64,000 nt of DNA from CAVUNY01 sp963843535 (GCA_963843535.1 CAWJKU010000001.1:1-64000), one strand, 5' to 3'; shown: positions 26,801 through 35,632, numbered from the stretch's first letter. Made by a program: numbers and translations. The notes: a model not told the origin generated them from the letters alone.

Positions 26801-27004
26801 CAGATCAATCTCCAGGCCAAGCAGGGGCTGCAGGCCGCTTTGCCGGCAGGCAACAGCGAACTCAACCGCGCCGGAGAGCAGGTTGTGATCGGCCAGGCCG
26901 ATGGCGGGCATGTTCCCGGCTGCCGCAGTCTGGACCAATTCTGCCGGTAGGGCTAAACCTTCCAGCAGCGAATATGCCGAATGGGTGGCGATATATACGG
27001 CCAT
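23894..27004 (-). CDS. DNA polymerase III alpha-type subunit, DnaE2/ImuC-like
   Basis: A C-family polymerase of 1,036 residues, shorter than replicative DnaE (about 1,160) and close to DnaE2/ImuC size. The N-terminal PHP domain reads ATHSAYSLLEG where active enzymes have H-x-H, so its metal site looks lost. The palm includes SSRGSAASSLV and PPDIDTDL (Asp near residues 377-381), followed by the finger motif GCFQIESPGMR. Near residue 890 there is QMSLF, a beta-clamp binding motif. An OB-fold (QRVTVAGVRQAGWRSKTARGDWMMFLTLED) ends the protein. DnaE2 works in error-prone repair with ImuA and ImuB, but neither gene is adjacent. It could instead be a second replicative-like DnaE. The start at 27004 (MAVYIATHS) fits the family. 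Confidence 0.88.
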   Translation of the reverse strand: MAVYIATHSAYSLLEGLALPAELVQTAAAGNMPAIGLADHNLLSGAVEFAVACRQSGLQPLLGLEIDLAWDDAGSLAPPYNHRLTLLAQDMEGWGSLCRLSSSLQLDNPPGEPAPGGDPHCTMEKLAAHASDVIAISSTQGDPSGRRLAQLKQLFPKRLYVGLADPGDGLPLTGLAHRLNLPVVAAPPIFYLKPDQARLQRTVSAIRLNVPIQRLPEHAAAPAQSIFLNPAELEARFRAFPAALAATDEIAARCKFSLPLGVAHMPQIPLPPGMTAAQTLRQKAEAGAQRLYGALTGPVQARLDHELEVIARLGYEPIFLIVAELLAFARQAGIPYSSRGSAASSLVAHCLEITSPDPIRLDLYFERFLNPARTTPPDIDTDLCSRRRDEIIQHAFDAFGADRVAMVSTINRYRPRSVMGDVAKAYGLSPTAARQLAEQLPHSFFARREEDSADSEEHSPFAALRARYPDELHRKIFGDADALLKLPRHLSVHPGGLIVSPGPLTDLVPVMRSGAKGFTITQFDLDSVEALGLVKIDLLGIRGLTVQGDVAQFISASQPGRFATPLAVLDSTPTTDPETSQRLERGATIGCFQIESPGMRATLREIHARTEDDLLVALALYRPGPIQGGLRDAFVRRFKGEEPVVHLHPALAPLLDDTLGVILYQEQVLRIAHSLAGFSLAEADLLRRAMSHFDPGKQMQLLQQKFIASAEQNAGVPADTGKHIWDLMAAFAGYGFPKAHAASYAQVAWRSAWCKTHFPAEFMAAVLANGGGYYSQRVYLSEARRLGLTVRPPLINYAGESFTVVTISKEALTGSPQKALFMGLGQVRDLTHRTAARILANRPFLSLEDFLARASPRLQEAENLARVGALQEFGPIPAILNRLLGGAAWQPGQMSLFDWGTEPQNDWTLEQRVTAQEELLGIAVDAHPLELVADKIAASGAINTLDAAGQVGQRVTVAGVRQAGWRSKTARGDWMMFLTLEDLDGMLDVVVWPEAFRRSHQALGSSGALLVTGTMEMDNRREEAVLIAESVIAVNQ

Positions 27005-27045
27005 ATGTTCTATTGTAATATAAATTGGGATGAAAAAGGAAATTA

Positions 27046-27084
27046 AATGAGGTTCCGACTGGCACAGCCAGTCGGAACCTCATT
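27046..27084. terminator. Perfect 18-bp hairpin between AKR end and DnaE start
   Basis: Arms AATGAGGTTCCGACTGGC and their exact complement enclose an ACA loop. On the minus strand it lies upstream of the aldo/keto reductase and 40 bp downstream of the polymerase start codon, so it sits in a leader or promoter region rather than after a stop codon. Its role is unclear; an attenuator or a member of the genome's palindrome class are both possible. Confidence 0.5.
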
Positions 27085-27129
27085 GGATAAATTCCTATTT
27101 ACAGCCGAATTGAAACCACCGGCTGGATT

Positions 27130-27987
27130 TTAGACGAAGAGGGAGGACATGTTTTGGCGGGTTAATAAATCCTGCATTTCAGGTTCGGATGGAGCCGCCT
27201 GGAAGCGGTTCACGGCATCTAAGACGCGCGGCAGGACATGGATATCTCCCACGGTGTTTAAGAAGACGCCGGGATACCCCAGGACCCAATGCACCGCCAG
27301 GTCAATATCGGCCTGGTCTTCGAGAGGTTCATACCAGGTGGCCCGGGTATGATCATGTTCGCCCCAGGGAGCGCGGGTAATAGACTTGATGATCTGCACG
27401 GCGACTTTCCGCGATTGGCAATCGGCGACCAGGGCATTGAAATCGGCCAGATACTGGGCATTTTGGGCCAGGACGTAGTTGAGCGGCAGCAAGACAGAAT
27501 CGAAATCGAACCGCTCGAGGGCTTTTTTGTGCATCACGGGAACAGTCAGGCCGTGCCCGGTCACACCGATGAACCGCACCAGGCCCTGCTGGCGCGCTTC
27601 AATGGCTGCTTCCAAAGCGCCGCCAGGACCAAGCGCGATTTCCCATTCTTTAGGATCCACCAGGTTGTGCAGCTGGATCGAATCGACCTTATCAACATGC
27701 ATGCGCTCGAGCGAGCGGTGAATCTCTTCGCGCGCTTTGGCATAGGTGCGCTCGCCGGTTTTGGTGGCGAGGAAAGAAGGGCGGCCGTGACGGCTGATCC
27801 ATGAACCCAGGCGCAGCTCAGCATCGCCGTAACTGGCGGCAGTGTCGACGTGGTTGACGCCGTACGAATACACCAGTTCCATGGAGGCATCGGCTTCGTC
27901 CTGAGTGACTCGTGAAAAGGCTGCGGCGCCAAAGAGGGCGCGCGAGCTCTGGTGACCTGTTCGCCCAAAAGGTAATTTGCTGATCAT
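27130..27987 (-). CDS. Aldo/keto reductase family oxidoreductase
   Basis: A 285-residue NADPH-type aldo/keto reductase with a TIM-barrel. From the ATG at 27987 the catalytic tetrad is Asp48 and Tyr53 (HVDTAASYGDAE), Lys76 (ATKTGER) and His107 (LHN). The start is chosen because GGAGAG lies 6 nt upstream of MISKLPFGRTG; the frame is open further, to 28047, without support. The family reduces carbonyls in the cytoplasm; the substrate cannot be told. A C-terminal stretch (HWVLGYPGVFLNTVGDIHVLPRVLDAV) matches the single-domain AKR group often annotated as predicted oxidoreductases. It is separated from neighbours by a palindrome on one side and a 330-bp spacer on the other. Confidence 0.92.
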   Translation of the reverse strand: MISKLPFGRTGHQSSRALFGAAAFSRVTQDEADASMELVYSYGVNHVDTAASYGDAELRLGSWISRHGRPSFLATKTGERTYAKAREEIHRSLERMHVDKVDSIQLHNLVDPKEWEIALGPGGALEAAIEARQQGLVRFIGVTGHGLTVPVMHKKALERFDFDSVLLPLNYVLAQNAQYLADFNALVADCQSRKVAVQIIKSITRAPWGEHDHTRATWYEPLEDQADIDLAVHWVLGYPGVFLNTVGDIHVLPRVLDAVNRFQAAPSEPEMQDLLTRQNMSSLFV

Positions 27988-28321
27988 ATTTTCTCTCCAA
28001 AAAGTTTTGATATGATTCTTGATGCAGTAGAACCGCGAATGTTTCACGTAACCTTAATATATCATTCTTTATACCACAATCAGCAGCCCGTTCCTCGCAT
28101 ATTATCCTATATTTTGACGCTGTTTTCAATCCAGGATCTTCTTGCGCAGCGGTCAGCGCAGTGTCACAACAAAGAGGAGGAGGAGCGGTCTACCGGCTTC
28201 CGTGGAAGTTGGCCCGAATCCTGCAATTTGTAAATCAATATACTATACAAATCAGGCAGAATTGGCCAGGACACCTGCCCATCCCATTTTCCTGGACCAT
28301 GAAATTTTTTCGCCCAGCGAG
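27988..28321. other. Divergent intergenic region without a recognisable gene
   Basis: This AT-richer spacer separates the reductase (minus) from the DUF11 protein (plus). The plus frame stays open through it, but the residues look non-coding and the secretion signal only begins after 28322. A TATACT at 28239-28244 is a possible -10 for the plus gene, but no -35 fits. I see no RNA gene or repeat. Confidence 0.4.
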
Positions 28322-31300
28322 ATGCATATGTCCAATCATAACCAGCAGTACCCCAGAGAGCAAAGGTCTACCGGCTTACAAAAAGCAGGTGCACTGTTGA
28401 TGGTTTTGTTGATCATCATTTCCGCTTTTGCGCTTGACCTTCCAACTCAAACAGCCGAGGCGGGGACCGCAGCCGGGATTTCGGAATATTACATTCCGGG
28501 CAGCGCAGACCAACTCGCCGGTATTTTGTACAACCTCGATCCGTACCTGCTCGCGTCTCCTTTCAATTTGACCAACATGGTCACGATTTCAATCGGCGCG
28601 AATGATACCATCGTTCAATACGATCATTGGGAAAGAGGCTATGGCACTGCGGTCGAAACTTATACTGCCAACCGGGGCAGCGTACTGACCTTTAAATCCA
28701 CAACCATTCCATCCACAGGGGTTACTCCAACGACTACCTGCGCCGGCAGCACCAATCCCAACGGCGCTACCACTGCCTGTTATGATGGCCGGGATCGGAT
28801 CTCGGTGACCGGCGGCACGGTTTCGGTGGCCCAGGTGTTCTGGCCGACGAGCGCAGATACCACTTACGCCAGCGCCTGGGAAATTTACCCGGTAAAACCG
28901 TACCAGACCAACTATATACTTCCTGTTGGAGAAGATTTATTCGGAAGCGGGAGTTTCTCAGACTTTCAAAAAGTTTATGTCATCGTGCAGGCGCTTTCTG
29001 ATACTACGAATGTTCAAATTAACGATCCTGCCACCGCCGGGGTTGAAGTCAGCACCGTTTTGAACAGGGGGGGAGTTACCCAGCTGTGGCACACGCATGT
29101 TGGCACGACCATCGTGGCGGACAAGCCTATCCAGGTTCAGTTTATTATTGGCAATAATTCTACCCACTACAACAGCCGCAGTTTTACCGCGGTTCCCAGT
29201 GGATTATGGTCGTCCTCGTATATTTCTCCGGTTCCTGGTGCTGCGGTTAAGAATACGGACCTTTTTATTTTTAACCCAAATGGGTCTCCAATAGGCATTA
29301 ATTACCAGGATTCCATCGGAAGCGGTACCTTTCAGATCGCAGCAAACTCGACCGCCAGCTATCAGGCAAAGGTCGGAAGGTACGTTCCCCAGAACTCGGC
29401 GGTTTCACTGGCTGCCGCCGATGGAGTGACCAGGTTTTGGTCGATTGGATCGGCCGACGCTGGATCCGCAGATTATAACTGGGGTTTTACATTAATCCCG
29501 TCCAACCTGTTGGCCAACGAGTATTTCATAAGCTGGTCTCCCGGTTCATCCAATTTGGCGACCACAACCAATGGTTCGCCCGTGTTCGTTTCTCCCCTTC
29601 AGGATAACACCACCATTTTTGTCGATTACAGCCCGGCAAATGGTGTAGTGGATGCAACCTATACCTTGAATCGTTTGCAGGAGCAAAAAATCTTTGATCC
29701 GGATAAAGATAATACCGGCACACATATTTGGGCTACCGCTCCGATCGCGGCAGTGTGGGGGGAGGACCCGGATTCTGCTCCGACCGGCAGCCCAGGCATC
29801 GACGCCGGTTATACCATCCTGCCATACAACCAGAACTGGATTGATATTGTGGCGACCCTGAATAAAACTGCCAACCCAAGCTCGATCGCGCCCCAGGCAG
29901 GCCAAACCAGTATATTTACTTTATCACTCAACGTGGGTGCGTATGGGTTAAATGGTTTGTACATTACCGATAGCCTGCCTGCCAACTGGGCCTATATCGC
30001 CGGTTCAACCACAATTACCTGGCCTGGGGGCAGTTCGACTGCTGACCCGAGCGGGGGGGTGGGGCCGAACTTATCGTGGGGCAGTGCCGGGTCTCCCCTG
30101 GCAAACCTTGCCGCAAACCAGACGCTGACCATTGTATATCGGGCCCAAACAACAGATGTGCCTGCCAGCTTCAGCCTGAACACGGCTACATCGATCGGCA
30201 TATACAACGGCGAAACTTATACTGCCTCAGCATTCGCCATTGTAGTTGCCACCCAGCCGGAACTGTCAATAGTAAAGACGAACGATCTGGTCAGCAGTGC
30301 CCTGGTGGGGTATCCATTCACCTGGAACCTGCAAGTATTGAACGGCTCAAGTTCCGGCTTGGCACAGTTTGCGACCGGGCAGGTACTCCTGACGGATGCC
30401 TTGCCGGCTGGCCCGACCTATGGGACACCCTCTGTGACCATGGGCGCGATCCAGCCTGGGGGGCTGGGGATGATCGGTTGTTCAATTACAAGCAATGTAT
30501 TGACGTGCACCGCCAATGAGGGCGCGGTTACACTGCCAACAGGCTCCATATTCACCGTGTCCTTCAGTGTCACGCCATCTGGTGCGGGAACCCTGGTGAA
30601 CCCGAGCGGGGGTGTTTGCCAGGTCGACCCTAACGGGTTGATCACCGAGAGCAATGAGGGAAATAATAATTGCGCGAATTCAGTTGCCGTCGTTGCCCCA
30701 TCCATGACGATGGCAAAAACCGCCAACCCCGCCAGCGGAACGCCCGTCGGCCTCGGCAGCGTTATTGCTTATTCTGTCACGATCCATAACACCGGCGGCC
30801 TGACCCAGAATAATGTCCTTGTCAATGATGCATTGCCCGGCGGCACAACCTACATCCCCGGAAGCAGCCAGCTGACGTATCCTTCCACATACGCTGACTA
30901 TTTTAACGCCCGGGCCTACAACAATAACAATGGTACGTTAAATTTTAATGGCAATTGGATCGAGAGCGATTCCACCCAAAGTGCAACAAACGGGTCCGTT
31001 CAGGTTGTGACTGATGGTGTGCAAACATATGTGTTAAGACCCGGCAACAATGGCAACAGCGGTCCTTCAAATGGCAATATCTATCGCGTCGCGGGTAACC
31101 TTTCATCTTGCACGACCGTCAGCCTGAACTATGATTACCGGCGCGCCAACACCCTGGAAGCAGGCGACTTTTTGTATGTCGATGCCAGTTCAAACGGCGG
31201 CGGCGCATGGACGAATAACGTTTCGATCATCACTGCCGGCTCAGATGCAGCTTACCAGGCGTCGCTTCCCATTAATCTGACTGCTTACAGGGCCAATCTG

Positions 31301-32944
31301 GCGGTTCGTTTTCGCAGTGCATACGCAGATAACGGCAACCAGAATGATAATGACACTGTTACCATTGACAACGTCCGCCTGACCTGCCTGCAAACCATTC
31401 TAGTTCATGCACCAGCGAATATGGTCACGGTAGCTGATAATATCGACCTGCCGGCGGGAATGTCTATGATACTGACCTATTCGGTCACGGTCAATAACCC
31501 TACCGAACCCGGGCAAACCTCGGTTTTTAACACGGCCAGTGTTTTCAGCAATGACCAGGTTGAACCGCTGGAATCGACCACTGCCCATCCCTTGCCGCCT
31601 GCCACTATTACCGGCTACGTTTATAATGATTTGAATAGCAGCGGTGGGTTCGATGCCGGAGAGCCCGGTCTCGACGGGGTAACTGTGACGCTTTCCAACG
31701 GCGCTACGACTACCACGAATACTGCCGGGTTCTACAGCTTTGCCAACCTGCCCGCGGGCACGTACAGCATGACCGAGACTGACCCCTTCGGGTTTACCAG
31801 CTCGGGCGATACTCAGGGCGCGAACGACAATGTGATCAGCGCCATCATGGTGACGGCGGGTGCAACCAGCGCGGGGAATAATTTCTTCGATCTGGCGTTG
31901 ATCCCCCCAGCAGTTTTTAAAACCTTCGGCGCGTCCTTCTTCCCGCTGGGAGGCAGCACCAACCTGACCCTGACCCTGGGCAATCCAGCTGCCAATCTGA
32001 TCGCATTGGCAGCAGTGCGTGTTGACGATACTTTCCCGGGGGGATTGACGCTGCAAGACGCGTCTTTTTCCTATACCCCGGCAGGCTGCGGTGGGGTGAC
32101 GAATTTGGAAGGAGGCGTTTCTGTGGCCGGAGATGTTACGGTCAGCTTCACTGCGGCCAACCTGGCCGCGGGCGGCAGCTGCCAGGTGGTGATGAACGTG
32201 ACCAGTTCAGTTCACGGCGCACTTATAAACACGACCGGCGCGGTTACATCCACGCAGACCGGTCCGGGCGGCACCGCCAGCGCTTCGGTGACTGTTCTGT
32301 CAATCGATGCGGTCGACGATGACGGCAGGCCTGTTGGCTCCACCAACGGCGGAGTGTCAGTCGATAATGTTCTGGTAAACGATATGCTTTACGGCAGCAC
32401 AGACACTCCGGCAACGACCGGTAATGTAACCCTCACGGCTGTTGGCACCTGGCCTGCGAGCATTACGCTGGACACAAACAGCGGTGCGGTGACGGTTGCC
32501 CCTGGGACGGCGTTGGGTATATATCATCTCCAGTACCAAATCTGCAGGTTAGACTACATCACCATCTGTGATACGGCCACGGTAAGGGTGTCAGTTCCCA
32601 GTCCGACCTCGGTAAACGTAGCCTCCTTCTGGGCGGCCCGTACGGGACATACCAAAGTGACACTGAGCTGGGAAATGGCGAACGAACTGACCACCCTGGG
32701 CTTTTACCTGTACCGCCGGGTTGGGCCGCAAGGTGTAGAAGCACAACTGAACGCAAGCCTGATCCCAACCGAGCATTTTGGTTCCATGATCGGTGGCAGC
32801 TACGCATATGAAGATGACAGCGCTCCTGTCGGAGCAGCGTACAGGTACCGGATTGAGTGCATCGATATCAATTTCCAAGCGTTTGATGTTCTTTTTGCAG
32901 TCCTACAGGATAACCAACACTTCCTGCCGATGATAGGACATTAG
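28322..32944 (+). CDS. Giant secreted surface protein with DUF11, SdrD-B-type and CARDB-like repeats
   Basis: The start is placed at ATG 28322 (or 28328) because a signal peptide follows directly: basic start, then AGALLMVLLIIISAFAL and a TAEAG cleavage region. About 1,540 residues remain. Residues up to about 500 form a large beta-rich domain (YYIPGSADQLAGILYNLDPY). DUF11-type repeats follow: LNKTANPSSIAPQAGQTSIFTL and MAKTANPASGTPVGLGS. Between them is a CARDB-like segment (LSIVKTNDLVSSALVGYPFT). An SdrD-B domain comes next (GYVYNDLNSSGGFDAGEPGLDGV cut to GYVYNDLN...GEPGLDGV here), then another DUF11-like domain. A final beta-sandwich (FWAARTGHTKVTLSWEMANE) ends FLPMIGH. There is no LPxTG sorting signal. 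An adhesive or S-layer-like surface role is inferred from domain style only. Confidence 0.88.
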   Translation: MHMSNHNQQYPREQRSTGLQKAGALLMVLLIIISAFALDLPTQTAEAGTAAGISEYYIPGSADQLAGILYNLDPYLLASPFNLTNMVTISIGANDTIVQYDHWERGYGTAVETYTANRGSVLTFKSTTIPSTGVTPTTTCAGSTNPNGATTACYDGRDRISVTGGTVSVAQVFWPTSADTTYASAWEIYPVKPYQTNYILPVGEDLFGSGSFSDFQKVYVIVQALSDTTNVQINDPATAGVEVSTVLNRGGVTQLWHTHVGTTIVADKPIQVQFIIGNNSTHYNSRSFTAVPSGLWSSSYISPVPGAAVKNTDLFIFNPNGSPIGINYQDSIGSGTFQIAANSTASYQAKVGRYVPQNSAVSLAAADGVTRFWSIGSADAGSADYNWGFTLIPSNLLANEYFISWSPGSSNLATTTNGSPVFVSPLQDNTTIFVDYSPANGVVDATYTLNRLQEQKIFDPDKDNTGTHIWATAPIAAVWGEDPDSAPTGSPGIDAGYTILPYNQNWIDIVATLNKTANPSSIAPQAGQTSIFTLSLNVGAYGLNGLYITDSLPANWAYIAGSTTITWPGGSSTADPSGGVGPNLSWGSAGSPLANLAANQTLTIVYRAQTTDVPASFSLNTATSIGIYNGETYTASAFAIVVATQPELSIVKTNDLVSSALVGYPFTWNLQVLNGSSSGLAQFATGQVLLTDALPAGPTYGTPSVTMGAIQPGGLGMIGCSITSNVLTCTANEGAVTLPTGSIFTVSFSVTPSGAGTLVNPSGGVCQVDPNGLITESNEGNNNCANSVAVVAPSMTMAKTANPASGTPVGLGSVIAYSVTIHNTGGLTQNNVLVNDALPGGTTYIPGSSQLTYPSTYADYFNARAYNNNNGTLNFNGNWIESDSTQSATNGSVQVVTDGVQTYVLRPGNNGNSGPSNGNIYRVAGNLSSCTTVSLNYDYRRANTLEAGDFLYVDASSNGGGAWTNNVSIITAGSDAAYQASLPINLTAYRANLAVRFRSAYADNGNQNDNDTVTIDNVRLTCLQTILVHAPANMVTVADNIDLPAGMSMILTYSVTVNNPTEPGQTSVFNTASVFSNDQVEPLESTTAHPLPPATITGYVYNDLNSSGGFDAGEPGLDGVTVTLSNGATTTTNTAGFYSFANLPAGTYSMTETDPFGFTSSGDTQGANDNVISAIMVTAGATSAGNNFFDLALIPPAVFKTFGASFFPLGGSTNLTLTLGNPAANLIALAAVRVDDTFPGGLTLQDASFSYTPAGCGGVTNLEGGVSVAGDVTVSFTAANLAAGGSCQVVMNVTSSVHGALINTTGAVTSTQTGPGGTASASVTVLSIDAVDDDGRPVGSTNGGVSVDNVLVNDMLYGSTDTPATTGNVTLTAVGTWPASITLDTNSGAVTVAPGTALGIYHLQYQICRLDYITICDTATVRVSVPSPTSVNVASFWAARTGHTKVTLSWEMANELTTLGFYLYRRVGPQGVEAQLNASLIPTEHFGSMIGGSYAYEDDSAPVGAAYRYRIECIDINFQAFDVLFAVLQDNQHFLPMIGH

Positions 32945-32966
32945 CATCAGGGTGAATAATTGTTTC

Positions 32967-33001
32967 GGGGTTGTCGCGGGTGTTACGGCTGTGACAACCC
33001 C
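32967..33001 (+). terminator. Hairpin after the DUF11 surface protein gene
   Basis: GGGGTTGTC (32967-32975) pairs perfectly with GACAACCCC (32993-33001), starting 23 bp after the stop at 32944. The loop is 17 nt and no T-run follows, so this is a moderate terminator candidate. Confidence 0.5.
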
Positions 33002-33110
33002 AAAATATGCAATCTGCTTCAGAATTGCCAGGATCGGTTGATCATGCTCCTGACCCTTTCCGGCCTTTCAACTTTCCGGTTCGGGGGCAGTCATATGCGC
33101 GATTATCCGA

Positions 33111-33119
33111 TGGTATAAT
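33111..33119 (+). promoter_or_regulatory. Extended -10 promoter for the DUF6056 gene
   Basis: TGGTATAAT is an extended -10 (TG-n-TATAAT, hexamer 33114-33119) with no good -35. Transcription would start near 33126, 40 nt before the ATG at 33166. This also supports that start over the upstream part of the frame. Confidence 0.5.
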
Positions 33120-33165
33120 ATTTTCCAGAAACTCGTTCAATCTCCATCCTCCTCCTCAGACGCCA

Positions 33166-34608
33166 ATGAAAATTCGTACTTTCTATCTATGGGGCGCCGC
33201 TGCACTGCTGTTGCTTGCTCTGGCGGGTTTTGCCTACCTGGGAACTTTCACCCGTTTCCATGCCGACGATTTCTGTATGGCAGCCGATGCAGCCCAGATT
33301 GGGCTGGTGGGGATGCTGGGTAAATGGTATGTCGAATGGACGGGGCGCTTCATGTTCATCCTGGGCACAGGCCTGTTGGGCCTGGCTGGACCCGGGTTCG
33401 CGGGATGGGTGCCGGCGCTGGCTGAAGCAGCCTGGCTGGCAGGACTCAGCTGGGCGATCCTGCCGCTGGTCAGGCGGGCCGGCTGGCCTCGCCCGCGTCT
33501 GCTGGCCTTGATCACCGCTTCATTCAGCTTGATCGTGCTGCTGGCCTCCATTCCCAACCTTTTCCAGTCATTTTTCTGGCAGGATGGGTTTGTTAATTAC
33601 AGCCTGCCTTTGATCGGCCTGACATTGATCTGCGGATTGATCTCGCGGGCCTGGCTGCATCCGATTAATCCCTGGGCGAGCGGGTCGGTGGTATTCCTCC
33701 TGGCTTTCCTGTGCGGGGGATTCACGGAAGCATACGCCGCCATGCAGGTCACTCTTTTTATACTGGCAATCTGCGCTGCCCTGGCTGCGGGCAACCTGGT
33801 CGACCGGCGGCGCCTGCTGCCGGTGCTGGGGGCGGCCCTGGCAGGCGGTCTGCTGGCAATGGTGATCGTCATCGCCGCTCCTGGAAACCAGGTACGCTCA
33901 GGAGCGGTTGGCGACCATCCTGGCCTGGTGCGGATTGTCAGTTTTTCAATCCGCAACGCGGCCTTTATCTTTGGCAAGTTTTTTATCCAGACCCCATTTT
34001 GGGCATTCCTTTCAATAAGCCTGCCGTTTTTGGCCGGGTGGTGGTTCTCTTCACCTGGGGCTGCGGCGGCTGAGCGGCAGAATTCATCCACCTGGTGGCG
34101 GCAGAGCTGGCTGCGCCAGGCGGTATGGGCAGGGTTGGCAGCATTTATCCTGGTCACGGCGGCCTGCGCGCCGGTGGTGTACGCGATTAATGCCTATCCG
34201 GATGACCGAACCATCATCATCCCGCAGTGTGTGATCGCCGCCTTTGTGATCGGCGCCAGCGCCCTGTTTGGGACTGGTTTACGACGCGGCAGAACCCTGC
34301 CTGATCCAGGGGGAAAACCTGCGCTAAGACGGGTTTTGCAGATCGGTGTGACGGCGGCCTTGCTTCTGGCGGTCGGTTATTCCACCTGGCTCACCGCCGC
34401 TCAGGCTCCCGATTACCGGCAATATGCCGAGGCCTGGGACCAAAGGGCGGCTGTGATCCAACAGGCCGCCGAATCTGGCCAGGCCGATTTAACCGTGGGG
34501 GGGTTGAACGCCCGGTTCGGCGTCGCTGATTTGAGTGAAAGCCCGGATAACTGGGTCAACCGCTGTATGGCCCATTATTACCGCATTCGCAATCTTGGCG
34601 GGCGGTAA
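33166..34608 (+). CDS. Multi-spanning membrane protein, DUF6056-like
   Basis: A polytopic membrane protein of 480 residues with about 11 hydrophobic helices. The first (ALLLLALAGFAYLG) is followed by FHADDFCMA, and later comes FFWQDGFVNYSLPLI. This DDF...QDG arrangement in extracytoplasmic loops resembles the DUF6056 family, which is related in layout to GT-C glycosyltransferases or polymer-handling envelope proteins. The start at 33166 (MKIRTFYLWG) is preferred: the upstream open frame (from 33007) lacks membrane character and contains the promoter. The soluble C-terminus (about 60 residues) follows the last helix. No activity is proven. It neighbours other envelope genes and ends at copy B of the composite repeat. 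Confidence 0.75.
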   Translation: MKIRTFYLWGAAALLLLALAGFAYLGTFTRFHADDFCMAADAAQIGLVGMLGKWYVEWTGRFMFILGTGLLGLAGPGFAGWVPALAEAAWLAGLSWAILPLVRRAGWPRPRLLALITASFSLIVLLASIPNLFQSFFWQDGFVNYSLPLIGLTLICGLISRAWLHPINPWASGSVVFLLAFLCGGFTEAYAAMQVTLFILAICAALAAGNLVDRRRLLPVLGAALAGGLLAMVIVIAAPGNQVRSGAVGDHPGLVRIVSFSIRNAAFIFGKFFIQTPFWAFLSISLPFLAGWWFSSPGAAAAERQNSSTWWRQSWLRQAVWAGLAAFILVTAACAPVVYAINAYPDDRTIIIPQCVIAAFVIGASALFGTGLRRGRTLPDPGGKPALRRVLQIGVTAALLLAVGYSTWLTAAQAPDYRQYAEAWDQRAAVIQQAAESGQADLTVGGLNARFGVADLSESPDNWVNRCMAHYYRIRNLGGR

Positions 34609-34619
34609 TTTATATATGA

Positions 34620-34724
34620 TGTTTGGGGAGTTTTTTGAAAATTGCTGCGCAATTTTCAAAAAACTCCATCCGTCATGTTGCCTGACCCGCGCCAGCCCTT
34701 GCCCCAGGGGCGCGACTAGCTTAT
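34620..34724 (-). repeat. Full copy B of composite repeat with 19-bp perfect hairpin
   Basis: Read on the minus strand, it starts ATAAGCTAGTCGCGCCCCTGG, runs through AAGGGCTGGCGCGGG and ends in a hairpin with 19-bp perfect arms (34627-34645 and 34649-34667) around a TGC loop. The central part of the GC-rich block is 17 bp or so shorter than in copies A and C. The 5' end overlaps the stop codon of the DUF1361 gene, so the element lies exactly between two convergent genes and can act as their terminator. Confidence 0.75.
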
Positions 34725-35422
34725 CGCAGATTCCGCCGTTCTCGAATGATTCCGCTGAAAAGGTGGATTGTAAAGTAGATAAATAGGAATAACAGGGTAA
34801 AAAGGATGGTAAAGACATAGGTGGGCACATTCGATGCCGGGTGGCGCACGATGCCGTAAATATCTTTAGCAATGGGGATAGGGTCCTGCAGCAGGTCCCA
34901 ACTGTTCCAACGTAAGAACCTGCCCATAAAGACGCCTACACTGCTCAAACTGGTGACCCCGATCGCAAAAACCCAACCGATGGCCGGGTTAAAGGTGCGG
35001 GTGACAATCTCCTGCATCAAGTACAAAGAGCTGATCCCCAGCAGCAGCCCTGTCCAGGCAAACCAGATCAAGATAATGACATCGAACCATAAGGGAGAGT
35101 TGGGGTTCGAAGACGCCAGATGTTGAAAGTCGGTCAGCAGATAGGGGGCATTGGGAAAGAAAACGATCCATACCAGGGTGCTGACCGGCATGATCAGAAA
35201 AAAAGTGATGCGGTAGCGCATGGAGATATAAGCCGCCACGGAAGCGCAGTAGGGGATCCAGGCCAGGAATAAATTCCAGACGAGAAAATTATAATTTTCA
35301 GCGCCAAAGATTCTGGTATGCACTTTCGTCAGAGCCACCGAAATGATCGAGGCCGTGATCAGCAGCCCTCCCAGAAGAAGCTTGTACTTAAAGCGCGAAA
35401 GAGCGTGAAATATATTTTGCAT
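34721..35422 (-). CDS. DUF1361 family membrane protein
   Basis: A 233-residue integral membrane protein with seven predicted helices. The hallmark FFPNAPYLLTDFQHL of DUF1361 is present near the middle, followed by WFDVIILIWFAWTGLLLG. No enzymatic residues are known for the family and its role is unsettled. The first Met (MQNIFHALSRFKYK) gives a positive-inside start. Its stop codon is formed within composite repeat copy B. It is divergent from the beta-helix gene across a spacer that holds a long palindrome. Confidence 0.85.
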   Translation of the reverse strand: MQNIFHALSRFKYKLLLGGLLITASIISVALTKVHTRIFGAENYNFLVWNLFLAWIPYCASVAAYISMRYRITFFLIMPVSTLVWIVFFPNAPYLLTDFQHLASSNPNSPLWFDVIILIWFAWTGLLLGISSLYLMQEIVTRTFNPAIGWVFAIGVTSLSSVGVFMGRFLRWNSWDLLQDPIPIAKDIYGIVRHPASNVPTYVFTILFTLLFLFIYFTIHLFSGIIRERRNLR

Positions 35423-35503
35423 AGGTCTATTTTATCCGCAATCTTTGCCCCTTCCGTAGTTTTCTAATTCTATACTTAGAACCCTTTCCGAAGAATATTG
35501 CTT

Positions 35504-35544
35504 AGGGTAATATTTGCGAGGCTTCGCCTCGCAAATATTACCCT
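35504..35544. repeat. Perfect 19-bp palindrome in a divergent promoter region
   Basis: Arms at 35504-35522 (starting AGGGTAATATTTGCG) and 35526-35544 are perfectly complementary around TTC. Unlike the other hairpins of this type in the window, it is not downstream of a gene: it lies between two start codons (35422 minus, 35633 plus). It could regulate either gene or be a dispersed element. Confidence 0.6.
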
Positions 35545-35632
35545 CAAAACAATTTCTGGATAGAAACTTATCTAATCTGTCAGGTGCTGGAGACCTGATT
35601 GTCCTTACAATTAAAGTGCGAGGACTATTGTG

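Noticed and set aside
28142..28321. Upstream start of the DUF11 protein
   Set aside because: The 60 extra codons have no signal peptide and place the true secretion signal internally; the Met at 28322 or 28328 fits export.
33007..33165. N-terminal extension of the DUF6056 protein
   Set aside because: It has no membrane or domain character and contains the extended -10 promoter; the Met at 33166 begins a normal first helix.
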